From Limnobacter humi (GTDB taxonomy: Bacteria; Pseudomonadota; Gammaproteobacteria; Burkholderiales; Burkholderiaceae_B): a stretch of 64,000 nt of DNA. Positions 29,266-37,442 of the stretch are shown piece after piece. The stretch is from the NCBI RefSeq assembly GCF_024518835.1, contig NZ_JANIGO010000001.1, positions 682,001 through 746,000 on the forward strand, in the 5' to 3' direction. Position 1 is the stretch's first letter; the number at the start of each line of letters is the position of its first letter. The notes under the pieces are model-generated. The model worked only from the letters and a program-made list of their open reading frames with translations. It made no database searches and had not been told where the DNA came from. The position numbers and the translations under genes were made by a program.

Positions 29266-29743
29266 TGTCTTTCCAAAGTAATGCACTGTTGGCAAGTGTA
29301 ATGCGCTTTGGGCTTGCGTGGCGTTGTGCACCGCAACTCGGGATCAGGATTAGCCCTAGCTTGGGGTTGGTGGCCGGTGCCTGTTGATTGCCCCCAGCAA
29401 TACCGGTAACCCGGTCCGAACGCCCCCCGAAAAATAAAGGTTGCCCCGCGCATGTCGAACCAATCGGGTGGCTGAATGTTCTGAGCCGGGCACACCGGCA
29501 TTGCCGGGGGCGCGACCTGCGCGGCTCACCTCCCCTGCAGCGACAATCAGGACAATCTGCAAAACCGTGACAAGCAGGCGCGGTGGGCCAAGCTCAACGA
29601 GCTGGCCCAGAGGTCGATTCCCGACCGTCCTTTTTGGAGGGTCGACCTCAGCGATCGCGAGGCTCAGGTTTTGAACAACAGATTGGCCGTCGCTAAGGGG
29701 TGTGACCGTGCGGGCCGCTATTGAGCCATTAACCACAGTGCGA
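29266..29743. other. Intergenic region with inverted repeats, no gene recognised
   Basis: Nearly 480 bases without a convincing gene. It should hold the gshA promoter at its left end. A TGAGCCG/CGGCTCA inverted repeat (29482-29488 and 29522-29528) encloses a smaller hairpin, CCGGC/GCCGG (29495-29499 and 29503-29507), so a structured RNA is possible. I could not match it to 6S RNA, RNase P RNA or tmRNA by eye. The open frame 29356-29805 on the minus strand runs through the amtB terminator and is not called. Confidence 0.4.
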
Positions 29744-29773
29744 CAAACAAAAAAGCCACCCGAAGGTGGCTTT
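29744..29773 (-). terminator. Rho-independent terminator of amtB
   Basis: Read on the minus strand: AAAGCCACC, loop TTCG, GGTGGCTTT, then TTTGTTTG. The stem is 9 bp and perfect, with a stable tetraloop and a T-rich tail. It lies about 50 bases past the amtB stop. A second GC hairpin sits just before it (29778-29797). Confidence 0.92.
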
Positions 29774-29777
29774 GAGT

Positions 29778-29797
29778 GCCCCGACTTGCGGCGGGGC
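29778..29797 (-). other. Hairpin ahead of the amtB terminator
   Basis: GCCCCG and CGGGGC arms with an 8-base loop, without its own T-run. Probably part of the 3' structure of the amtB transcript. Confidence 0.5.
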
Positions 29798-29825
29798 GAT
29801 TCCAACTTTCGCTGGAGAGTGAACC

Positions 29826-31379
29826 TTACTTCACGTAGGCCTGTTCGCCATGTGAACTGATGTCCAGACCTTCGCGCTCGGCTTCTTCCGAAACCCGCAA
29901 ACCGATGATCAGGTCAACCAGCTTGTAAGCAATGACCGACACCACTGCGGACCACACCACGGTGATCAGCACAGCTTTGGCCTGAACCAGTACCTGTGCA
30001 CCGATGGAGAAGTCGCCGGGTGCAATCATGGCCACGGTCGTCCAGTCAGCCACAGCCGATGGGCCGCCCAGGTTGGGGCTGTTGAACACACCGGTCAACA
30101 GGGCACCCAGGATACCACCCACACCGTGCACGCCGAACACGTCCAGTGTGTCGTCAGCGCCCAGCAGCTTCTTCAGGCCAGTCACACCCCACAAACAGGC
30201 CAGACCAGCGATCAGGCCGATGATGAGCGCACCACCGATGCCGACGTTGCCGGCAGCCGGGGTAATGGCCACCAGACCAGCAACGGCGCCAGAGGCTGCA
30301 CCCAACATGGAGGCCTTGCCTTTCAGCAGGGCTTCACCAGCACACCAGGCCAACACGGCACCCGCGGTGGCTACAAAGGTGTTGGCAAAGGCCAGGGCAG
30401 CGAAACCGTTGGCTTCCAGTGCAGAACCTGCGTTGAAACCAAACCAGCCCACCCACAGCAGCGAAGCGCCCACCATGGTCAGTGTCAGGCTGTGAGGCGC
30501 CATGGACTCTTTGCCGTAACCCACACGCTTGCCCACCATGAATGCGCCCACCAGGCCAGCCACAGCAGCATTGATGTGAACAACGGTACCACCGGCGAAG
30601 TCAAGCGCACCCATTTGCCAGATGAAACCAGCTTTGGCGTTCATCGCATCGACCACGTCAGCGCCGGTGTAGGCATCGGGACCCATCCAGAACCACACCA
30701 TGTGTGCAACGGGGATGTAGCTGAATGTGAACCACAGCACCATGAACAGCAATACAGCAGAAAACTTGATCCGCTCGGCAAAGGCACCCACGATCAGGGC
30801 ACAGGTAATGCCAGCAAATGTGGCTTGGAATGCGGCAAACACGATCTCGGGAATGACCACGCCCTTGCTGAAGGTCGCAGCGTTGGCAAATGTTCCGGCG
30901 ACGTTGTCCCAAATGCCGGCCATCATCACGCGGTCAAAGCCACCCACAAAGGCATTGCCTTCAGTAAAGGCCAGGCTGTAACCATAGATGAACCACAGCA
31001 CCACGATCAGGCTGAAAGTCACCATGACTTGCATGAGCACCGACAGCATGTTCTTGCTGCGGACCAAGCCGCCATAGAACAAGGCCAAGCCGGGCACGGT
31101 CATCAAAATGACCAGCAGTGTGGCCACCATCATCCAGGTGGTGTCGCCTTTGTTGGGCACAGGGGCAGGGGCTGCTTCAGCAGGGGCTGGCGCAGCGGCA
31201 GCAGCTGGCGCAGCCGCTGGAGCAGGGGCCGCAGCAGGCGCTTCGGCAGCGGGGGCTGCAGCTGGCGCAGCCTCGGTCACGGCGGGTGTTGCCGGCTTGT
31301 CTTCGGCGTACGCGCCGGTGCTTAGCGCAGCCACACCCAAGGTGGCGGCGGCAAGCCAGACAGTCAGGAATTTTTTCAT
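29826..31379 (-). CDS. amtB: Ammonium transporter
   Basis: 517 aa. A signal peptide (about 1-25, ending AYA) is followed by an Ala/Pro-rich stretch up to about residue 76, then the 11-helix Amt channel from TTWMMVATLLVIL. Conserved family parts seen: FYGGLVRSKN, the DFAGGTVVHINAA motif and DVFGVHGVGG with a channel histidine. It imports ammonium and is gated by the PII protein encoded just upstream. The long periplasmic linker is more extended than in E. coli AmtB. 15 bases separate it from glnK. Confidence 0.96.
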   Translation of the reverse strand: MKKFLTVWLAAATLGVAALSTGAYAEDKPATPAVTEAAPAAAPAAEAPAAAPAPAAAPAAAAAPAPAEAAPAPVPNKGDTTWMMVATLLVILMTVPGLALFYGGLVRSKNMLSVLMQVMVTFSLIVVLWFIYGYSLAFTEGNAFVGGFDRVMMAGIWDNVAGTFANAATFSKGVVIPEIVFAAFQATFAGITCALIVGAFAERIKFSAVLLFMVLWFTFSYIPVAHMVWFWMGPDAYTGADVVDAMNAKAGFIWQMGALDFAGGTVVHINAAVAGLVGAFMVGKRVGYGKESMAPHSLTLTMVGASLLWVGWFGFNAGSALEANGFAALAFANTFVATAGAVLAWCAGEALLKGKASMLGAASGAVAGLVAITPAAGNVGIGGALIIGLIAGLACLWGVTGLKKLLGADDTLDVFGVHGVGGILGALLTGVFNSPNLGGPSAVADWTTVAMIAPGDFSIGAQVLVQAKAVLITVVWSAVVSVIAYKLVDLIIGLRVSEEAEREGLDISSHGEQAYVK

Positions 31380-31394
31380 GGTGTCCTCACTCGA

Positions 31395-31799
<405 letters not shown>

Positions 31800-31805
31800 T
31801 CACGA

Positions 31806-32603
31806 TCAGAACGCTTTGGAAACAGACAGAATCAAAGCGGACTTGTACAAGTTTTGATTGTCGCCACGACCATCGGTCGCGCGGTAGAACTGCTTGCCGC
31901 CAGCAGCAGCGGTGCCGTTTTCCAAACCAGACACTTTGTGGAATGTGAGGCCAACCGTGGTTCCCAACACAGGCTTGGTCACGCCCAGTGTGTAGTGGTT
32001 GTAGCTGATTTCATCGGAGCCAGAGAAGTCATTGTCAATGTCAACAATGCCCACGCGTGCGTTCAATGTCAGGTCATAAAATGGCAGGGCGTCGGTGTAG
32101 CCGAGGTCCAGGTAAGTGGTGCCCTTGGCATCTGTTTTACCAGCACCAGCACCGCGATAGCCAAAGTAGCCGTCGCTCACGGTGTAAAAGAGTTTGCCGG
32201 ACAATGGGCCATAGCTCACACCACCATAAATTTCTGTGGTGTCGTAACCCAAGGCGCTTGGGTAGTAGTAACGAATGGCACCCACGTCATAGCCAAGGCC
32301 GGAGTACTCGCCCTTGTAACCACCGTAGAGGTCCATTTCAAGGTTGGCACCGGCAGCGGCTGCCGCATTTCCGAAATCCACGTTGGAGTTCCAGTTGCCC
32401 ACATAGAAGCCACTGGAGTGGGCATAGTCAAAACCACCCTGCAGGGCTGGGCCATTCAGGGTTTGGGAAATGCCGCGGAACCGGTAATCGGTGGCCACAG
32501 TGACGTTGGCTGTGATGGGATTGTCAGCAGCGGATACAGCGGAAACAGCCCCGAATGTGCTCAATGCAGCGACAACAGCGTGGGCCAGCAATGCTTTTTT
32601 CAT
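31806..32603 (-). CDS. TorF-family putative porin
   Basis: 265 aa outer-membrane beta-barrel with a signal peptide ending near AVSA (residue 25). Opening motif TANVTVATDYRFRGISQT is typical of the TorF/Gcw_chp family, with aromatic-rich barrel strands to the end (LILSVSKAF). In betaproteobacteria this family often precedes glnK-amtB, which suggests uptake of nitrogen compounds across the outer membrane; that role is inferred. AGGAGAG lies before the ATG. Confidence 0.88.
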   Translation of the reverse strand: MKKALLAHAVVAALSTFGAVSAVSAADNPITANVTVATDYRFRGISQTLNGPALQGGFDYAHSSGFYVGNWNSNVDFGNAAAAAGANLEMDLYGGYKGEYSGLGYDVGAIRYYYPSALGYDTTEIYGGVSYGPLSGKLFYTVSDGYFGYRGAGAGKTDAKGTTYLDLGYTDALPFYDLTLNARVGIVDIDNDFSGSDEISYNHYTLGVTKPVLGTTVGLTFHKVSGLENGTAAAGGKQFYRATDGRGDNQNLYKSALILSVSKAF

Positions 32604-32657
32604 CTCACTCTCCTAAAAATAGATGAATGCCGTGTGATTTTTTGGCAAAGGGGTAAT

Positions 32658-32674
32658 AGCGAGAACTGTGCCAA
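32658..32674 (-). promoter_or_regulatory. Sigma-54 promoter of torF-glnK-amtB
   Basis: Minus strand TTGGCACAGTTCTCGCT. The invariant GG (-24) and GC (-12) are separated by exactly 10 bases, and the -24 box TTGGCAC is consensus; the -12 box is TCGC rather than TTGC. The predicted start near 32647 gives a leader of about 44 bases before torF. Confidence 0.8.
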
Positions 32675-32768
32675 CCCGGCTTTCGTCGGTAAACTCACGT
32701 GAACAGGCCTGTTTTAGGGCAGAATCCAGGGTTTGAACAGCCTGAAATTTGTCAGACCGCCCACCGAT

Positions 32769-32785
32769 TGCACCACATTGGTGCA
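32769..32785. promoter_or_regulatory. NtrC binding site
   Basis: TGCACC-ACATT-GGTGCA, an exact copy of the NtrC dyad TGCACC-N5-GGTGCA. It is centred about 130 bp upstream of the start predicted for the sigma-54 promoter, the usual enhancer distance. It is also 26 bases before the ubiK start. Confidence 0.85.
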
Positions 32786-32810
32786 CCCAAAACCTGCAGG
32801 AGAGAATGCT

Positions 32811-33044
32811 GTGGCCAACAATCCGTTTGATGCAATACAAAGCCGTGTTGGAGACTTTCTGGGCAGCAAGGGCTTGTCTGGTCTCGAAAACCCCATCACG
32901 CAATTGATCCGGCAAAGTCTTCAAGACATGGAATTTGTAACGCTGGAAGACTTTGAGATTCAAAAGGAAGTGATTCAGCGTTTGCGTGAACGTGTTCATG
33001 CCCTTGAACAGCGCGTGGAATTCCTCGAAAAACGGGCAATGTGA
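32811..33044 (+). CDS. ubiK: Ubiquinone biosynthesis accessory factor UbiK (BMFP/YqiC family)
   Basis: 77 aa. The start is a GTG (VANNPFDAIQ) with CAGGAGAG six bases before it; an open frame to 32733 lacks such support. A short amphipathic N-terminus is followed by a coiled coil, EVIQRLRERVHALEQRVEFL. In E. coli UbiK helps the soluble Ubi complex under oxygen. Same length and shape here. Confidence 0.85.
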   Translation: MANNPFDAIQSRVGDFLGSKGLSGLENPITQLIRQSLQDMEFVTLEDFEIQKEVIQRLRERVHALEQRVEFLEKRAM

Positions 33045-33172
33045 GCCAAGTCGGTGCGCGAGGACCAAATCGGTGCATCAACTCTTTGGGGTGAATTAAC
33101 GCAAGGGATCCCTTTCGGCACTTGAAAGCCCATCGGGATAATGGATTGTTTGCAGCCCTGCACCCCTGATTC

Positions 33173-34765
33173 ATGCCCCTCGCCACTCTACACAGCCTGA
33201 CTTTTGTCGGCCTGCGCGCCATGCCGGTGCGCATTGAAGTCCACCTCTCATCCGGCTTGCCGTCCTTCGCCATTGTCGGGTTGCCAGATGCCGAAATCCG
33301 GGAATCCAAGGAACGGGTGCGTTCAGCATTGATCAACAGCGGATTTGAATTCCCGGCCCAACGGATCACTGTCAACCTCGCGCCCGCCGATCTGCCCAAG
33401 GGCAGTGCTTCTTTTGACCTGGCCATAGCCTTGGGAATCGCCAGTGCTTCCGGCCAATTGGCCAAGGCGAAGCTGGATGAGTGGTTATTCGCCGGTGAAT
33501 TGTCACTGAGCGGCGCATTGACTGGCGTGCGAAGCCCGTTTGCAATGGCCGTGGCCTTGCGGCGTGAAAACACCCAAACAGCCACACGGCAGCGCTTGAT
33601 GCTGCCGCAGGCCGAGGCGGCCAAGGCGGCCTGTGTGCCGGATGTGGTGGTGTATGGTGCGAACACACTGTTTGAGGTGGCGGCCCATTTGGTTGGCCAC
33701 GGGGAGCCACTGCAGGCGCTGGAAGCCCCGGCGCAAAGCCACCTCACACCACCCAAACCCATCGCAGATTTCAGTGAGGTGATTGGTCACGCCACCGCCA
33801 AACACGCGCTGGTGACCGCCGCAGCCGGGCATCACCACATTCGCTTGATGGGCCCACCGGGCAGCGGAAAGTCCATGTTGGCTCAGCGCATGGCCGGCCT
33901 GCTTCCCCAACTGCCGTTGGATGAGGCACTGGAATTGTCTGCGATTCGGAGCCTGAAAGGCGAGGGCGATCAACTGGTGATGCAACGTCCTTTCCGAAAC
34001 CCACATCCTGGCTGCAGCCCCGTTTCCCTAATAGGGGGCGGCAACCCACCGGCGCCGGGCGAAATTACGCTGGCACACCAGGGCATTTTGTTCACCGATG
34101 AGGTGCTGGAATTTGAGCGTCGCTGCCTGGAAGCCTTGCGAGAGCCCCTGGAAACAGGGCGCGTGAATATTTCACGGGCAGGTCACCAGGCCAGCTTCCC
34201 GGCCCGCTTTCTGTGGGTGTGCGCACACAACCCTTGCCCATGCGGCTGGCTGGGGCATCCCCACAAGGAATGCCGTTGCTCCCCGGAGCAGGTGCGGCGC
34301 TACCAGGCGAAATTGTCGGGCCCCTTGGCCGACCGCTTGGACATCTCCATTGAAGTTCACCCCGTTCAGCACGACACCCTGTTGAACACGGAAGGACGAG
34401 TCGCCGAACTGCGCAGCAGCACCGAGTACCTGAGCCTGGTTCAAGCCTGCCGCACAGTGCAGCTCACTCGCCAGGGTTGCCTCAATGGTGAGCTAACGCC
34501 GGGCCAAATCCAGCAGCAATGCAAACCCAGCGTCGAGGCGGAAAAACTCTTGCTGGGGTTTGCCCAGAGACATCACCTGTCGGCCCGAGCCCTGCACCGC
34601 ATACTGCGGGTAGCCCGGACGTTGGCCGACCTGGACACAACGCCGCAAATCAGCAAAACCCACATGGCCACCGCCATTCAATACCGGCGCAACCTGAACA
34701 CCTTGGGGAATTCAGCCGCCGGTACACAGGCGCTTCAAACCCGGCAACCGACCGCAGCCGCCTAG
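33173..34765 (+). CDS. comM: ComM/YifB-family Mg-chelatase-like AAA+ ATPase
   Basis: 530 aa. N-terminal Lon-protease-like fold (about 1-170), AAA+ core with Walker A GPPGSGKSM and Walker B ILFTDEVLEF, a Cys-rich zinc element NPCPCGWLGHPHKECRC, and a C-terminal Mg-chelatase domain. ComM is a branch-migration helicase that extends recombination of incoming DNA in naturally competent bacteria. Its stop shares the CTAG tetranucleotide with the stop of the convergent DUF3501 gene. Confidence 0.93.
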   Translation: MPLATLHSLTFVGLRAMPVRIEVHLSSGLPSFAIVGLPDAEIRESKERVRSALINSGFEFPAQRITVNLAPADLPKGSASFDLAIALGIASASGQLAKAKLDEWLFAGELSLSGALTGVRSPFAMAVALRRENTQTATRQRLMLPQAEAAKAACVPDVVVYGANTLFEVAAHLVGHGEPLQALEAPAQSHLTPPKPIADFSEVIGHATAKHALVTAAAGHHHIRLMGPPGSGKSMLAQRMAGLLPQLPLDEALELSAIRSLKGEGDQLVMQRPFRNPHPGCSPVSLIGGGNPPAPGEITLAHQGILFTDEVLEFERRCLEALREPLETGRVNISRAGHQASFPARFLWVCAHNPCPCGWLGHPHKECRCSPEQVRRYQAKLSGPLADRLDISIEVHPVQHDTLLNTEGRVAELRSSTEYLSLVQACRTVQLTRQGCLNGELTPGQIQQQCKPSVEAEKLLLGFAQRHHLSARALHRILRVARTLADLDTTPQISKTHMATAIQYRRNLNTLGNSAAGTQALQTRQPTAAA

Positions 34766-35349
34766 GAAAGGTCCTTGACCAAAGCAGCCTGGGTTTGTGG
34801 AGCAACTTCATCCACCGCGTGGCTGTAGTGGGCATGGTCGATACCCACACCCAAGGCCGCTCCAGCCTTTAAGGCAGCGCACATGGCTGGGCTCAATTCA
34901 AAACGCAAAAAATGCACAGCCGAGGTTTTCTCCGCGTTTTCGCGTTCCAGGTCTTCATCGGCAATGGCAAACACTTTGTCAAAACCGTCCACGCGCACCC
35001 AGGTTACATCCTCAATGCCTTTGAGCAGGCGCAACTGCTGAGCACGAAGCTCGGGGTCGCCATATTCAATCATCATGGTCGCCTTGAAGTTGCTGCCGTC
35101 GGGCACCAAAGGCCCATACGCTTCCAACTCATCCAGAATGCCTTCTTCCTCGAAGGTTTTTTCAATGCGCAGCATTTCCTGGATTTGATAGCGAATGGTG
35201 AACTCATCCTCAAAAATCAGTGTGACATGGTTGCCCACATGCAGGGTGCGCGCCTTTTTGTGAGGAATGATTTTTTCTTTCCATGCTTTGCGCTGTTTGG
35301 AATAACTTTCCAGGGACAGCAGGCTTTCACGGGTAATCACAGGCATCAC
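34762..35349 (-). CDS. DUF3501 family protein
   Basis: 195 aa, soluble, no signal. Typical segments: KEKIIPHKKARTLHVGNHVTL (shown as KEKIIPHKKAR and LHVGNHVTL), FEDEFTIRYQIQEMLR and a C-terminal HFLRFEL. The family is uncharacterised. It is the last gene of a cluster with an Fe-S oxidoreductase and rubrerythrin, a set that recurs in proteobacteria and hints at redox or peroxide defence. Confidence 0.82.
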   Translation of the reverse strand: MMPVITRESLLSLESYSKQRKAWKEKIIPHKKARTLHVGNHVTLIFEDEFTIRYQIQEMLRIEKTFEEEGILDELEAYGPLVPDGSNFKATMMIEYGDPELRAQQLRLLKGIEDVTWVRVDGFDKVFAIADEDLERENAEKTSAVHFLRFELSPAMCAALKAGAALGVGIDHAHYSHAVDEVAPQTQAALVKDLS

Positions 35350-35375
35350 GACCTACTCCTTGTCCGTCCATGACA

Positions 35376-36758
35376 TCACAGACCATAAGCGATTCGAATC
35401 AAACTGATGGGGTGGGCCAGTTCGGGCGTTTTGCTCAAGCCTGCCGACTCACCCAGTTCGGCCAACCCCTGCATGATGTGGTGGCCTGCCAACTGGCAAT
35501 CGGAACTCACATAGTCGGGGGCTTTGGCGGCCACCTGCTTGAACACGGGTTTGCCAATTTTCATGGCCATGCCGTGAAATTCCTTTTTCACACCCCAAGT
35601 GCCAGAGTGGCCTGAACAACGCTCCACCGTGTTCACCGCCGTGTCGGGCACCAACTTCAGCATTTCCTCGGTTTTTTTACCCACATTCTGCACTCGGCTA
35701 TGGCAAGGCACCTGGTAACTCACATTGCCCAGTCCGTGTTTAAAATCTGTGTTGAGCAAGCCGTCCTTGTTACGCGCAATCAGGTATTCAAACGGGTCCC
35801 ACATGGCTTTTTTCACAGCCTGCACGTCGGCATCGTCGGGAAACATCAAGGGCAATTCCTGCTTGAACATCAAGGTGCAAGACGGAATGGCCGTGAGGAT
35901 GGCATAGCCTTCCTTGGCCAACTTGGCCAGCGCAGGGATGTTTTTCTCCGCCAGTTTGGCCACAGAGTCCAGATCACCCAGCTCCAGCTTGGGCATGCCA
36001 CAGCAGGCTTCTTTCTCGGCCAACACATACGGAATGTTGTTGTGTTGCAAAATCTTGACGAGGTCTTGGCCAATGCCAGGCTCGTTGTAATTCACGTAGC
36101 AGGTGGAAAAAATGGCCACTTTGCCAGGTGTACGCTCACCATTGACCACATCAACCGGTGCAGCGATTTTGTCGGCGCGGTGGGCTTTTTCAATGCTGCG
36201 GAATTTCTTGGGTGCATAGCTGGGAATCCAGGCTTTTTTGTCCACGCCGAGGGCGCTGTCCATGGCCGACCGCATGGCTGCCGTGCCATTCACGGCATTC
36301 ACGGTTTGGGTCACGATGGGAATACCGGCAAAACTGCCCAGCGCATCGGTGCTGCTGAGGAATTTGTCACGGAATGAGGCACCCCCTTTCTTGAATTTGA
36401 TGGCCTTGGCCCGCAACATGGTGTGTGGAAAGTCCAGATTCCACTCATGCGGCGGCACATAGGGACACTTGCTCATGTAGCACATGTCGCAGAGGTAGCA
36501 CTGGTCAACAACGTCCCAGTATTTTTCTTTGGGTACCCCATCGAGCTCCATGGTAGGGCCTTCATCGATGAGGTCGAACAACACGGGGAACGAGCCGCAG
36601 AGGCTGACGCAGCGGCGGCAACCATGGCAAATGTCGAAGATGCGCTCCATCTCGTTGAAGCAAGCCTCTTCGTTGTAAAACTCGGGATTTTTCCAGTCGA
36701 TGGGGTGGCGCGTGGGCGCCTGGGTACTGCCTTCACGTATGGTTCCGACAACTGACAC
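35376..36758 (-). CDS. Heterodisulfide reductase/GlpC-like Fe-S oxidoreductase subunit
   Basis: 460 aa. Two ferredoxin-type 4Fe-4S motifs at the N-terminus (CHGCRRCVSLCGSFP and CYLCDMCYMSKCPY). Two C-terminal cysteine-rich blocks follow, one with EACCGMP; the second reads ERCSGHSG, so the second CCG is CSG, as in GlpC-like proteins. The start is a GTG five bases after AGGAGG; the frame continues to 36812 but that would begin inside a terminator. Electron partner unknown; rubrerythrin upstream and DUF3501 downstream are candidates. Confidence 0.85.
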   Translation of the reverse strand: MSVVGTIREGSTQAPTRHPIDWKNPEFYNEEACFNEMERIFDICHGCRRCVSLCGSFPVLFDLIDEGPTMELDGVPKEKYWDVVDQCYLCDMCYMSKCPYVPPHEWNLDFPHTMLRAKAIKFKKGGASFRDKFLSSTDALGSFAGIPIVTQTVNAVNGTAAMRSAMDSALGVDKKAWIPSYAPKKFRSIEKAHRADKIAAPVDVVNGERTPGKVAIFSTCYVNYNEPGIGQDLVKILQHNNIPYVLAEKEACCGMPKLELGDLDSVAKLAEKNIPALAKLAKEGYAILTAIPSCTLMFKQELPLMFPDDADVQAVKKAMWDPFEYLIARNKDGLLNTDFKHGLGNVSYQVPCHSRVQNVGKKTEEMLKLVPDTAVNTVERCSGHSGTWGVKKEFHGMAMKIGKPVFKQVAAKAPDYVSSDCQLAGHHIMQGLAELGESAGLSKTPELAHPISLIRIAYGL

Positions 36759-36810
36759 ATCAACCTCCTGTGTTTGTGGCGGGCCCTGTGCTGTCTGGGC
36801 AAGCCTTCTC

Positions 36811-36842
36811 AAAAAGCCGCCAGGCTTTGCGCGCTGGCGGCT
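36811..36842 (-). terminator. Terminator or attenuator after rubrerythrin
   Basis: Minus strand: AGCCGCCAG, 10-base loop, CTGGCGGCT, then TTTTGAG. The 9-bp stem is perfect. It lies between rubrerythrin and the Fe-S gene, so it probably makes rubrerythrin more abundant than the two genes behind it. Confidence 0.82.
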
Positions 36843-36854
36843 GATGCCCAGGGT

Positions 36855-37274
36855 TTAGGCAGCCATGGTGTCCAGGGTTTTCTGGAACTTGTTGGCGTGG
36901 GAACGCTCTGCTTTGGCCAGGGTTTCAAACCAGTCTGCGATTTCGTCAAAGCCTTCATCGCGGGCTGTTTTGGCCATGCCAGGGTACATGTCGGTGTACT
37001 CGTGGGTTTCGCCGGCGATGGCCGACTTCAGGTTGTCAGCCGTGGGGCCAAACGGCATGCCGGTGGCCGGGTCGCCGCACTTTTCCAAGTATTCCAGGTG
37101 GCCATGGGCATGGCCTGTTTCACCTTCTGCAGTGGAACGGAACACCGCGGCCACGTCGTTGTAGCCTTCCACGTCCGCTTTGGCCGCGAAGTACAAGTAG
37201 CGACGGTTGGCCTGCGACTCGCCAGCAAATGCATCTTTCAAGTTCTGTTCTGTCTTGGATCCCTTCAATTCCAT
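36855..37274 (-). CDS. Rubrerythrin
   Basis: 139 aa from the ATG at 37274, eight bases after GGAGG; upstream in-frame ATGs exist at 37280 and 37319. Diiron motifs are visible: [35 protein letters not shown] and [11 protein letters not shown]. There is no C-terminal rubredoxin domain with CxxC pairs, so it is the short form and needs an outside electron donor, perhaps the Fe-S protein encoded next. It reduces hydrogen peroxide in the cytoplasm. Confidence 0.92.
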   Translation of the reverse strand: MELKGSKTEQNLKDAFAGESQANRRYLYFAAKADVEGYNDVAAVFRSTAEGETGHAHGHLEYLEKCGDPATGMPFGPTADNLKSAIAGETHEYTDMYPGMAKTARDEGFDEIADWFETLAKAERSHANKFQKTLDTMAA

Positions 37275-37318
37275 TTTCATTGCCTCCAAATCAAGCATTG
37301 AACCATGAGGAATTTTCA

Positions 37319-37347
37319 TTCTTAAAAATGTCCAAGACAGCTGTCAA
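37319..37347 (-). promoter_or_regulatory. Sigma-70 type promoter of the rubrerythrin cluster
   Basis: Minus strand -35 TTGACA (37347-37342, consensus), 17-base spacer and -10 TAAGAA (37324-37319, moderate). The palindrome GACAGCTGTC overlaps the -35 and could be a repressor site. Confidence 0.6.
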
Positions 37348-37409
37348 ATAAGACTTGCCAATTTTCTCGATAGATCAGGGCTATTTGAGTGCACGGCTTG
37401 ATATCCGTC

Positions 37410-37428
37410 GATAATGATTCGCATTCAG
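37410..37428. promoter_or_regulatory. Possible Fur box upstream of rubrerythrin
   Basis: GATAATGATTCGCATTCAG matches 13 of 19 positions of the Fur consensus, all in the first half and the centre. About 60 bases upstream of the -35. The match is moderate and could be chance. Confidence 0.35.
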
Positions 37429-37442
37429 ACCATCGAAGCGGT

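Noticed and set aside
29356-29805. 149-codon open frame on the minus strand between gshA and amtB
   Set aside because: Its first codons run through the amtB terminator hairpin and the peptide resembles no protein; kept as intergenic.
30126-31325. 399-codon open frame opposite amtB
   Set aside because: Low-complexity His/Gln/Gly sequence mirroring amtB codon use; no family features.
33103-33114. 12-bp palindrome AAGGGATCCCTT before comM
   Set aside because: Isolated, short and not placed with respect to a promoter; could be chance.
35376-36812. Longer version of the Fe-S oxidoreductase starting at 36812
   Set aside because: The start would lie inside the terminator hairpin; the GTG at 36758 has an AGGAGG site.
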